Below are positions 11,709 through 22,790 of a DNA stretch of 64,000 nt, piece after piece. This DNA comes from Artemisia argyi (Eukaryota; Streptophyta; Magnoliopsida; Asterales; Asteraceae). The notes below the pieces were generated by a model. It did not search any database. It saw nothing but the letters and a program-made list of their open reading frames with translations, and was not told the origin of the DNA. The first letter of the stretch is position 1. Each line of letters opens with the position of its first letter. The DNA lies in NCBI GenBank assembly GCA_030686995.1, contig JARVZY010002418.1, positions 52,001-116,000 of the forward strand, given 5' to 3'. The position numbers and the translations under genes are program-made.

Positions 11709-12895
11709 TTAATTAATATATAAAAACTTATAACCTAGAAAACTCGTTTGTTGATTTTCTAGAACAAGAAATTGTTCGTTTAACGAACATTTCTTCTCCC
11801 ATATGGCTTTCTTGAACTCCTTTGTTCAAACGATACTCATTTGATGTAGAAATATGAGTTGAAAAATCTATAGATGAAACAAACTCCCGTCATCTCTTGC
11901 GCTCGTCTCCTTCACATATTCTCGTCTTATAAGTCCATATTATTTAAATATACATATACATATAAATACTTATACCTTACACAACTCTCTCGATAACTTG
12001 ACGTCTTGATTAATTTTATCCAAAATTATCAAGGAAATTTTAGTTGACGAAATGTCAAATAAAAATGTCAAGTAATTCTCTTCGTGCGAACTCTCTACAA
12101 CGTATTTTTGATTAAATATAAATCTAATATATATACACACCTATTTTTATTTTTCAGAATCAAAGCCGCGAAAAACACAAATTTGGCCGGCCATCTGATT
12201 CTCTCTCCCCGTTTTTCCTCCTTATTCCACTTGCCAAACACTCCATTTTTCACTCTCTACTCCCTCTCTACCTGCTGTGAACGATTTATAAACCCAAAAA
12301 CATCAAAAACCCACTTCCAAATCACCCAATTCATCTTGTTTCGCAAGGGGCAAATACTTATAACACGATTAGCAACAAGTATTGTAACTTTTTCATAACA
12401 CATTTCTTCTAATTTTATCAAATTTGGTCATAATCATGATTAAGCATTTTATTTCAATTTCTTCATTTCATTTTTCTTTCGAATTGAGTCTAGGATTTCC
12501 ATAACTAAATGCTTCCCTTAGATTAATAATCACAAAACCTCTTGTCAAAATTTTTTGAAAAAGTTCATACATTCATTTTCAATTTTTTTTATATACATTG
12601 TTGAATAATGCTATAAAAACTTGTTAAAACATATCACATTATGTTTTTATAACTTATTAATCACAAAAACAAACTTTTCAATGAAGTAAAAATATTTTGT
12701 TGTTTGATAAGAGGGTGTTTGGATCATGTCCAAATAGTGTCGAAAATTATCGAATATAACCTTTATAATAAATTATCAAGAATATGTGACACGTTGTGTT
12801 GTTCGATACTTATGTTGCCTACATACTTTCAAATAATCAACAACCTCATGAAATGATTGTAACATTGTCCATTTTTGTGTTATACTATAGTAGGA
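11708..12895 (+). other. Helitron 5' non-coding region
   Basis: AT-rich, with pyrimidine-rich stretches near 12200-12290 that resemble a transcribed leader. Open frames here are short and have no recognisable motif. It probably includes the promoter of the Rep-helicase gene. Confidence 0.35.
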
Positions 12896-13710
12896 ATGAA
12901 TCATCTACTCACCAATAATCAAGTTTCTTCATTTCATACGCCTTTTAGAGGAGGTAACGTTTTCTATAAACTCAATTCCACTTCACTTTGATAGTACATG
13001 TCTGACTTTTTCAAAATTGTATCTATTTTCATAAGGGAGACCAACGTTTGTGCACTAAAACAAATATGCAGGTTGTTCTTCAGTTAATAGAAACTACCAA
13101 AATAAATGTTTCAACAACTTCCAATACTTTAGGCATAATCAGATCTCAAAATACAGAAAAGTGTACCGGTAAGTAAATATAACATAATTCTATCCTTATA
13201 GTATGCTTATTCTATAACATACTTATCTTCTTCGCATATAGTAGAACAACGATTCGTGGGCTGCAATCCAATTAACAAAGAAAATATCCCAACACTTTCA
13301 CCAAACTCCTTTACAACAAGTACTCCCGCATTAAAAGCAGCTGCTGCAACAAGGAAACAAAATTTTCCGTTGACTGACATCTCAAATGGTAGGTGTGTTC
13401 ATTTGCAACAGCATTGTTGTATTTTTAACATGTGGTTAACATTCTGATTATCTAATTGTACAGCTACTTTTCAAACTCCGTTTGTTACTCACGTTAATGA
13501 AACTTCTAAACGGACATCAAGGTCGTATTCTCATACCAACATGCCTGTTTTAATAACACAAAAACCAACTTACGAGGTAGGAGAACCCTCAAGAGGGACA
13601 AAAAGATCTAAGAGACCTGCTCTACAAAGTTGGACTCCTATTGCTTTTAATCTTGATGATGATGTTCATGTACGAAAAGTTTATGACAAATACGTTGGTA
13701 TATCTGAAGG
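12896..13710 (+). pseudogene. Helitron Rep-helicase, N-terminal exons
   Basis: Proposed exons: ATG at 12896 to a GTAACG donor near 12953; about 13073-13167 (after TATGCAG, before GTAAGT); about 13244-13388 (before GTAGGT); and about 13464-13710 (after TTGTACAG, before GTAATT). They encode low-complexity Ser/Thr/Asn-rich and basic sequence, as in plant Helitron proteins before the zinc-finger and Rep parts. Exact splice phases between the first three exons do not all agree, so boundaries are approximate. Confidence 0.45.
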
Positions 13711-13797
13711 TAATTGCGTATCGTATTTTTTTAATCATCCCCAGAAATAGGTTATTTTTAATGTCAATTATAAAACAACTTTTTATTTATTTATGTA

Positions 13798-16678
13798 GAA
13801 TACTACGGCCATGGAGATCCTACATTTGAGTATACATCATGTCACGCTTTGTTATGGGAAAATGAAGCGAGAACTGGAAATGCTAATCGAGCAAACAAAC
13901 CTTACAGTATATGTTGTGGCAAGGGGAAAATAAAACTTGATGTCCCACCACCGACTTCAAAACCATTGCTTGACTTATTTATGAACAACGACGCCAAGAG
14001 CCAGAATTTCAAAAACAACATCCGAACCTACAACAGCATGTTTGCTTTTACATCAATGGGTGGGAAGGTTGATGATTCAATAAACAAGAAAGGACATGGT
14101 CCTTATGTTTTTCGGTTACATGGACAGACTTACCATAGTATTGGTAGCTTACTTCCGAAACCAGGTGCTCCACCAAAATTTGCACAGCTCTATATCTATG
14201 ACACAGAAAATGAGATAGAAAATAGAGAAATGCAGTAAGGTAACATGTATAAATATTCAAACTTTGTTAGTGTCTACACATGAAAATTATAAACCACCTG
14301 TTTATTAATTTGTTAATAGTTTTTAATCACAATTTTGTTTTCATGTGCAGCTCTTCTAAAAAGACGTCTGCTCCTTCGAAGTCAAAGACTCCTATCGATC
14401 GAAACATTATCAATCAAGTTAAAGATGTTTTAGATGAATCAAGTGATTTGGTTAAAACATTTAGAAGGGCACGTGAGGCATACACAGAAGACAACGAGCA
14501 GAATATAAGAATAAAGCTTCTTGCAAAGCGGGGCAAAGATGGATGCCAATATGATCTTCCAACTGCCAATGAAGTTGCTGGTCTTATTGTAGGAGACTTG
14601 GATGCTTGTGTAGATGGTCACGACATTGTTTTGCAAAAGCTTAATGGAAATCAATTGCAGTGTATTAATATTTTTCATCATATGTACCTTGCTTTGCAAT
14701 ACCCTTTGTTGATGCCATGTGCACAAGATGGATATACTTTGGGAATTTCGCAAATAAAGAGGCCTGGAAAACCGTAAACGAAAACTACGGAGAAGGACAA
14801 AAATGACAAGACGGTTACTATGCGGCAGTGGTTTGCCTATCAAATTCAAGACCGTCCAAATCAAAAGAATTTGTTTGTACGAGGAGGTCGGTTGTTTCAA
14901 CAGTTTCTTGTGGATGGTTTCACTGTGGTTGAGACTGAGCGTTTGTATTTCCGTCGGTCTAATCAGTCAAAACTTATACGTGATACGTACTCTAATATTC
15001 GTCAAAGTATCGCATCTGGAAACACCGGCCCTACCCAGCTTGGAAAGCCAGTCATCTTGCCTTCTTCATATACCGATGGAACAAGGTACATGCAGCAAAA
15101 CTATATGGATGCCATGGCTTTGTGTAGGTGGTATGGTTGTCCAGATTTGTTTATAACGATAACATGCAATCCTAAATGGTCTGAAATTGCACGATATATG
15201 CGCGAGCACAACCTTTCATCTACAGACCGTCCTGATGTGCTTAGTAGAGTTTTTAAAATGAAACTTGATCAATTGATAAAGGATGTCAAAGAGTTACATC
15301 TGTTCGGACGTATTCAAGCAGGTAATATATTTATGTTTTATATACTAGTTATTACATTTTTAATGAAATACTATTTGTGCTACGTTGTTTAAAGCATGAA
15401 ATTTACCTTCACTTGAGACTAATTAATTGTATAAAAAAATTTCATTTGTGTATACCGTCGAGTTCCAGAAGAGAGGCCTTCCGCATGCACATATATGTTT
15501 GTTTTTGCATAAGGATGACAAGGTTCCAAATGTTGAACATATCGACAAATTCATATCTACTGAGATACCAGATCCAAACGAGGACCCCGACTTGCACAAA
15601 TTAGTTTCTGATTTTATGATGCATGGTCCTTGCGGTACTGACGACCCAAATCAGGTATGCACCACGGACGTTAAATGTACCAAACACTTTCCAAAAAAAT
15701 TTATGAAACAAAGTTTAGTTGACTAGGAAAGGCACCCTGTTTATAGATGACGTGACAACGGAAACTATGTTGAAAAGAGTGGACACAAGTTGCATAATGG
15801 TTATGTTATACCTTACAATGCTACTCTGCTCAAACGTTATCAGTGCCACCTTAACGTTGAATGGTGTAATCAGATGGGATCAATTAAATATTTGTTTAAG
15901 TATATAAACAAAGGGCCAGATGGAGTCTCTACACAGTTGTATGAACCAGCTATGACGGGAGAGAATGATCAAGAAACTGCTAAACCACGGGACGAGATTA
16001 AGGCCTTTTTGGATTGTAGGTACGTGTCCGCGTATGTGGCTGCGTGGAGGATATTTCGGTTTGAGATTCACGATAGAACACCATCTGTTGAAAGGCTATC
16101 TTTTCACCTGGAAGGTGAGCAGCACGTTGTATATGACGAGAACTCAGATCTTTAAACAGTTATCCAAAAGCCATCGGTAGGTGCATCTATCTATGTTCGA
16201 TGAATGGATGAAAATGAATCAGAAGTATCCTTCAGCAAGGGAGCTTACGTATGCAGAGTTTCCTACAAAATTTGTATGGAATCCTCAAAAAAGAAAGTGG
16301 ACTTTCAGAAAGAAACATTACGCAATTGGTAGAATTCATAATGTTCCTATTTCAACCGGCGACGCTTACTACTGTAGGATGCTACTAAATAGTCAGAAAG
16401 GATGTAGGTCACACGCAGCAATAAGAACATGGGACAAGTGGTTTATCCTACTTACAAAGAAGCTTGCTACGCGGCGGGTCTTTTAGAGGACGGCAAAGAG
16501 TATATTGACAGTATTAGAGAAGCATCCTATTAGGCACCAGCTGAACATCTACGTGACCTTTTTGTTACCTTGCTCTCTCAAAAGGAGCTTCAAACACCCT
16601 TGACTGTGTGGTTAGAAACGTGGCATTTACTTGCTGAGGATGTAGAATAAAAAAGAAGTCAGATTTTGAACATACCAG
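13798..16678 (+). pseudogene. Helitron Rep (HUH endonuclease) region
   Basis: Reads from YYGHGDPTFEY (a degraded zinc-finger start) through VYNSMFAFTSMGGKVDDSIN and AQLYIYDTENE, the helitron_like N domain. An intron of about 14236-14349 joins to the next exon. The HUH motif PHAH is at 15481-15492 and the two catalytic tyrosines, in YLFKY, are at 15889-15903. Such proteins nick and join single strands during rolling-circle transposition. Decay is clear: in-frame stops at 14775, 15724 and 16153, more stops near 15758 and 16531, frameshifts near 16190 and 16400, and a poorly defined intron at 15322-15430. Confidence 0.82.
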
Positions 16679-17343
16679 GTACACCATTCACTATCTGGCA
16701 AATGTAATTCTTGAATGCTTATGCGTATATTGGTATGGTCTCATCTACTTAGAGCATTCAGCTGACAACCTATTAGTTTCTTAATAGCATTGTTGGTTGA
16801 TAGAAGCTGACAAGCTATTAGTTTTTTAACAGTTGACAACCTATTAGTTTCTAAAAGTCATACTACTAACTTTGGCCAGACCACTATTGTAGTACATAAA
16901 ATAACAATAGTGAATTCTTATTCCTGGACAGCTATTAGTTTCTTCTTCCATGATTTTAAAATATTATGGCGACATATACTTAAACTTAATAGCTGAAAGA
17001 CTATTAGTTTCTTAATAACATGGTTGGTTTATATCAATTTCTTATTAGCATGGTTGGTTAATAACAGCTGACAACCTCTATTAGTTTCTTCTTCTATGAT
17101 TTGTAACTATTGGAATGGTCAAATCAACTTAAACTTAATTGCTGATATCAATCAAGTTGTCTAAAAGTCATACTTTCGAATTTAATTAAAACCTTATTGA
17201 AGAAATTGTACAGATGATTAAAACTATTTTACCAATATACAAATAAGACAATTAAAACTGTCTAATGTAACTATTTTTGGTTATCCATTTTTAATGCTTT
17301 AATAATTATTCTGTTACGTGACCGCTAAAAGAATCATTCATGC
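16679..17343 (+). repeat. Intron or insertion within the Helitron gene, with short repeats
   Basis: Separates the Rep and helicase parts, starting at GTACACC and ending in CATGCAG. It contains about six degenerate copies of CAGCTGACAACCTATTAGTTTCTTAATAGCAT-like sequence (16758-17130), all in one orientation. No coding sequence. Confidence 0.5.
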
Positions 17344-19006
17344 AGGCTTGCGACTGACTGACGATGAAAAAAAGAATGTTGCTTTGTTCTGGATCGAACA
17401 GTTTATGTTATCCAGGGGAACAACATTGCGGCATTTTCCTGAGATGCCTTACCCAGATTCTAGATACATAAACCAGTTTGGTAATCGTCTTATATATGAT
17501 GAGACTCATTATAATCTAGACGAGTTGCAGTCTGAATATGAGCGCCTGTACATGGCTTTAACGACTGAACATAAAGGAGTATATGACACTATCATGTCAT
17601 CCGTAGAAACCACTAAAGGAGGTGTATATTTTGTATATGAATACGGTGGTTCTGGGAAGACGTATCTATGGAAAACTCTCGCTGTTGGTATTAGATGAAA
17701 GGGTGATATCGTCATAAACGTCGCATCAAGTGGTATTGCATCTTTATTTATGTCAGGTGGTAGAACTGTTCATTCAAGATTTCATATTCCTATAAATATT
17801 GATGAGACTTCTACTTGCTCAATCTGCCCTCAAAGTGATCTTGTAGCATTGTTAAAGAAATGCAAGCTAATTATTTGGGATGAAGCGCCAATGACAAATA
17901 AGCTTTGTTTTGAGGCTTTAGATCGGTCATTGCGAGACATACTACGTAAGACCAGGCTTGATCCTTCCGGGACGCCTTTTGGTGGAATGACTGTTGTCTT
18001 TGGTGGTGATTTTAGACAAGTTCTTCTCGTTATTCCAAAAGGTTCACGGCAAGATATTGTAAGTGCGTCCTTAAAGCAATCTTATTTATGGGATCATTGC
18101 ACGGTTTTGAAGTTAACAACCAACATGAGGCTTACTGTTGGATCTCGCCCCGAAGATGTGGATGAGATACGTGAATTTGCTGAATGGATACTAAAAATAG
18201 GAGACGGGGAGGTAGGAGATGCAAACGATGGAAAGGTTTCAACAGACATACCTAAGGATATTCTAATAGAAGAGTCTTCTGATCCGATAACATCCGTTGT
18301 GGATTTTACCTATCCAAACCTTTTTTAAAACATAAATGATCCATCCTATTTTCAAGAAAAGACCATTCTTGATCCTACCAACGAAGTGGTTGACAGTATA
18401 AATGATCATTTGCTTCAAACATTTCTAGGTGAAGAAATGGTTTACCTTAGTTGTGATAGTATTGATAAAATTGACCGTGGTTCAGCAATCGATCAATCCG
18501 TTTTCTCAATGGATTTTATAAATGGTCTTAAGTTCTCAGGTGTTCCAAAGCATAGGCTGGTGTTAAAAGTTGGGGTCCCGATAATGTTATTGAGGAATAT
18601 TGATCAATCTAATGGATTGTGTAACAGAACACGACTTCAGGTTTTACGATTATCTAGGACTTCTATTCAAGTTCAGATCATTAACGGGACACATTTTGGA
18701 AATAAGGTTATCATACCACGATTGAGAATTACACCATCTAATAAACGTTTACCTCTAAAGATTGTTAGGAAACAATATCCAATTTCTGTGTCATTCGCTA
18801 TGACAATAAACAAGAGCCAAGGACAATCGCTTTCAAAAGTCGGATTGTATCTTCCACGTCCTGTATTCACACATGGACAGCTCTATGTGGCTCTTTCACG
18901 TGTCAAAAGCTAAAAAGGTTTAAAGGTTGTTGTTACTGATGATGATGGTAACATATCAAATACTACTATAAATGTTGTATATAAAGAAGTTCTTCAAGGT
19001 CTATGA
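17344..19006 (+). pseudogene. Helitron Pif1-type helicase region
   Basis: One frame with three in-frame stops (TGA at about 17696, TAA at about 18326, TAA at 18911). Walker A GGSGKT is at 17645-17662, Walker B with WDEAPM near 17876-17892, then [29 protein letters not shown], the [10 protein letters not shown] motif near 18807 and the VALSRVKS motif VI. This is the full order expected of Pif1-like helicases, which unwind DNA 5' to 3' and in Helitrons are fused to Rep. A short intron-like stretch follows at 19021-19124. Motif conservation is good despite the stops, so inactivation looks moderate in age. Confidence 0.88.
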
Positions 19007-19265
19007 TCAAACGATCAATAGGTATGTACATTACACATATAAATTTTTTGTCTTATTATTCTTATTTACAGTTATTATAAATCCAAAAAATTCTATCACT
19101 TACATTTTTTTGTATACTAATTAGGTGTTCACACAAAGAAACTTTTCTTCAAGTTTTAGAATCGTCACTACATCCATTTTGGTTCTCAAGACAAACATAT
19201 CGTAGATCAAGATGCAATCAACGTTAATTACACAGATTTATAACCATTGTATTTTATGCTTTTAC

Positions 19266-22200
19266 TGTCACAACTCACAATTTCAGGTCATCTTTCCAAA
19301 TCTCGACAATTTACTATTCACAAATTACTATTCATCATTTACTATTCACCAATCACTATTTATCATTTCACTATTCATCGTTTTTGGAGTCAGTTTGAGA
19401 TTCCTGGAAGCGTTTAAAAATTTCACTATTCACATGACACTACCCATTCCCAGAGAGAAATCACTATTCATGTACATCACTCATTTTATCGTAAGTTTAG
19501 TTTATGGGTATTTAACTTCGCGTAACCGGATTAGTTTAGCTGGGAATTCATTCATCATCACTAGGGACACTTCATACGGACTAGGAATAGTCTACATATC
19601 ATCACAATAGCATTTGCATACTATTCCACTCGTAGGATATTCAAATTAACATTTTTCGTATATTTGACATTTTACGTATGTTTATTTTGAAATAAACGTT
19701 AAAACGCGATCAATAATGTGACTAACACGTCCGACGCTCCCGACTAAGAATACTAATATATTTTCATACTCATTATAATGATATAAAAAAAATTATATTA
19801 TTAATTTACCCGGTGTTTTGAGACCCGTTGCTATATTTTACGATATACGCTGAAGATTTTGTCGGATTACAATATTTCAAAACGTCAATTATTTTAACAC
19901 CCGATTCCCATCAGGAATGAAATTTTATAATTTTTACAACGTCATTATATCTCATTGGTACCGTTAAATTTTATTTCTAGCAAACTCGGTACCCGGTATC
20001 CCCTAAAACTATTAATATACACTTAATAATACATGAAGTCTTACAATATCTTGCACCAAATCCCTCCCCCCCTTGACTTGCCGCCCCCCCCCCCCTCCCC
20101 CCCCCCCCTTACCAATCACTTACATCTTTGAAAAATTGTATACTAACCCTCATTAAAGCTTGTACCCTTTTGTCTACTACAATAATACATAACCATATAC
20201 TTAGATATTTTACACAATATACAAGTTCAAGTAAGAAAAATATTTTCTCTTCTTTCTCTCTTCTTTGTGCTCGGCCAACCAGCAAGAACCATTAATTTTT
20301 CAAGTTCAAGATATAATCAAGTATATTTAGTACTCCTTTTAGGATTTTGAAATAAAAATCCAAGGTGTTATTAGGTTTTCATCTCCAAAACTCACTAATC
20401 TTTCAAGTAAGTATGTCAAACTCATTTTCATAATATTACCAAGTTCTTACAAAGTTCATATGATTTCTATACAAGATTTACATGCATATGCTAGTTTATA
20501 CAACTCCTTTTATACTTTTATATCTTTTAAGCCCTAAAAATGGATAATATGTAAAACCTTGGTAGATTAACTTGGTGGATGATGTTTAGGAACCCATAAC
20601 ACCCTAAGAAGGTGTATGGTAGGAATAGATTAGCTTGGTGGTGATTGAAAGTGATTTGGTTAGATTTGAAACAAGTTTGAAACCCTAGAAATGAGTTTAA
20701 AACATATACACAAACCTACTGTCCCAAATCGCCAAACCCAGAAAACTCAGGGACTCAGGCATAATTTTTGACCAAATATTTAGAACATACTTTCTAAAAC
20801 GAATCTTTGGGCGAAAGAACGGATAAAAACAAGTTTATAACGAAGGAGATATGATTTTTACAAGTTTAACGGCGAAAAACTATTTTCTGAAAATATACTT
20901 GCTGTTGGACGACATTCGACTGACAAAACGAAACGTTAGACGTAACCTAGAGGAGCCGAACTTTTAAAAATATGTTAGTATATGTTAATACGATACTGTG
21001 GATATAAAGAACGAAGGAAATGAGCTTATAACGACAAAGATATACACCTTTCAAAACCGACAAACTCTATTATTTTTGACAGCCACTATTAGAAATAATA
21101 TTCTAACGTACTAAAAACTATATTTTCTAGTAACAACATTGAAGAGCCGTAATTCTTACCCATTGAACCACGTATAACCAAAAGTTTATTTCCACGACTA
21201 TTAGATGTCATTTCAAGGTTTTCAAAGCGATGAATTAAACAATAACATTTTATGTACAATATATTACGACTAGTTTTGCAAGTCTAGTTAGGCATGTATT
21301 TTTCCCAAGTTATGGAAAACATTATACTTTGACAATAACTATTATTTCCAAGTTACGAGTGGTATAGGCATCATGTGCATGTACATTCACTACATCACTT
21401 CATAATCTAAAGTAGATCATATTCATTCATATTACGTTGCGGCTAGTGTTCGCGCCTTGTTGTCCCTATCATTTCACCATCATTGTACCATCACTTCAGG
21501 TGAGTTTTCATAGCCCCGTTTTCAATTAACTATTTGATTTATAAATCCCACGGGGGAGAATACATTGTATCAATTATTTTTGTACATGCCAAAGTATCAA
21601 ATTCCATACACTGCTTAAGTTACCTTATTATCATTTTAAGTCCCTTTTATTATCATGGACCGTTAATTATGCGTAAGCGAGAGTGAGTGGATAGATCTAT
21701 TGGGGATGACTCCCCCGTCCGTGTTTGGTCGCTCCAACAGAAAACGGACGCATTTCATTTGAATCATATTTGAGTGCCTGATAAACACTCGGTTGGGGCC
21801 ATTACATATTATGTCTAGCTTCGGGGTCATGAGCTTAAGAGCCAATGTAGCATTATTTTGACATCTTGTCAACTCACTTTATACTTGTGGCTAATGTACA
21901 TACGATTAAATTTATAAACCTATGATTTCTCACCAACATTATTGTTGACCGTTTTTAGCAATGTATTTTCAGGAAATTAAGGTAGCTCATGTGGCATGCA
22001 TTTGGACCTACCTGGAGTCGCGGACTCGACGCGTCTCACTTTATATATAATTTCTGCACTTATGAAACGTTTGATCTTGTTGAACTTATTTTACCTAATT
22101 TTGCAACACCTTTTGGGACCTTGTTTGTAAACTCTGAATGTTTTTAATGATCAAACGAGGTATTTTATAAACGACACTTTAGGTAGTTCAATATAACTGT

Positions 22201-22273
22201 AACTGTGATGCTATGGCAGTCACCCCCAGGTATTCCATTCCGCTGTTAAAACAGGTATTTTGGGGGTGTGACA
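19266..22273 (-). mobile_element. Solo LTR, gypsy (Tekay/Del-like), minus strand, TSD TTTAC
   Basis: Read on the minus strand it begins TGTCACACCCCCAAAATA and ends GTTGTGACA, giving TG...CA ends. TTTAC flanks both sides (19261-19265 and 22274-22278). The TGTCACACCCC start is, from memory, common in Tekay/Del-type gypsy LTRs. Inside are a run of 'ctattca' units near 19310-19450, a C-rich tract at 20078-20110 and AT-rich DNA. No open frame of note. It split the Helitron's 3' end from its gene. Confidence 0.7.
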
Positions 22274-22391
22274 TTTACTCACTTATAACTTTATTGTTCT
22301 GTTAAAAGAAAATTTCACATTGTTTACGTTCTTTATTCCTTTTTATTTTATTCATGTACGTATGTGTTCTTATTCAAAAACCCTCTAAAAT

Positions 22392-22420
22392 CCCATGAAT
22401 TTCATGGGTCTATAAGCTAG
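22392..22420 (+). terminator. Helitron 3' terminal hairpin and CTAG
   Basis: CCCATGA-ATT-TCATGGG, then TCTATAAG, then CTAG with T following. Hairpin plus CTRR is the defining 3' signal of Helitrons, thought to end strand transfer. Confidence 0.8.
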
Positions 22421-22455
22421 TGATTCTATAAAACGGAATCTGTTTTACAGAATCA
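22421..22455. repeat. Imperfect palindrome next to the Helitron end
   Basis: TGATTCTATAAAAC pairs with GTTTTACAGAATCA (13 of 14 positions) around a 7-base loop. It starts at the first base after the Helitron CTAG. Confidence 0.7.
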
Positions 22456-22585
22456 CATGTGATTTTGTTGAACAAATGTAGTGATTTGTTCTTTATTACA
22501 GAAAAACATAATCACATGTTATTCATATAAAAATAAAACATATAGATTTACATAAAAAGAAGAACAAAATCACATGTAATTTACC

Positions 22586-22790
22586 TTGAATAGCAAATAT
22601 ATTGTCTTCTTCATCTGGATATTCAACACCTTCATCCATAACCTCAGCATCAACCATAACCTCAACTTCATCTAGATTTTCAGCAACCACAACTTGAACA
22701 TCAACTAAATCAGAAACCACCACATGATTTTCATCAACCGCAACTAGAACATCAACTAAATTTTTTTTGTTTAACTGATTACTATCCTTT
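22586..22790 (-). pseudogene. Acidic Val/Glu/Asp-rich exon fragment, possibly FAR1/MULE-related
   Basis: Minus-strand frame ending at a GTAAAT donor (CTATTCAAG/GTAAAT at about 22586). It encodes repeats such as VDVQVVVAENLDEVEVMVDAE. There is no ATG in frame at the start. The composition recalls N-terminal regions of FAR1-related or Mutator-type proteins, but no domain is visible. Weak call. Confidence 0.25.

Larger units (their letters stand above)
11632..22420 (+). mobile_element. Helitron with decayed Rep-helicase gene
   Basis: The 3' end is well supported: a 7-bp stem (22392-22398 with 22402-22408), eight bases, then CTAG at 22417-22420 followed by T. A Rep-helicase pseudogene (12896-19006) lies upstream on the same strand. 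The 5' end is proposed at 11632, where TCTATATA follows an A, as Helitrons insert between A and T; this end is a guess. Without the 3.0 kb solo LTR inserted at 19266 the element is about 7.8 kb. It can no longer encode its own transposase. Confidence 0.6.

Noticed and set aside
19212..19610. 132-codon frame crossing the solo LTR boundary
   Set aside because: It spans the insertion junction at 19266 and encodes repeats of 'ctattca', so it is not a gene.
22523..22723. Full FAR1-related gene on the minus strand
   Set aside because: Only an acidic stretch and a splice-donor-like end are seen, with no ATG and no FAR1 or MULE domain; kept as a weak fragment only.
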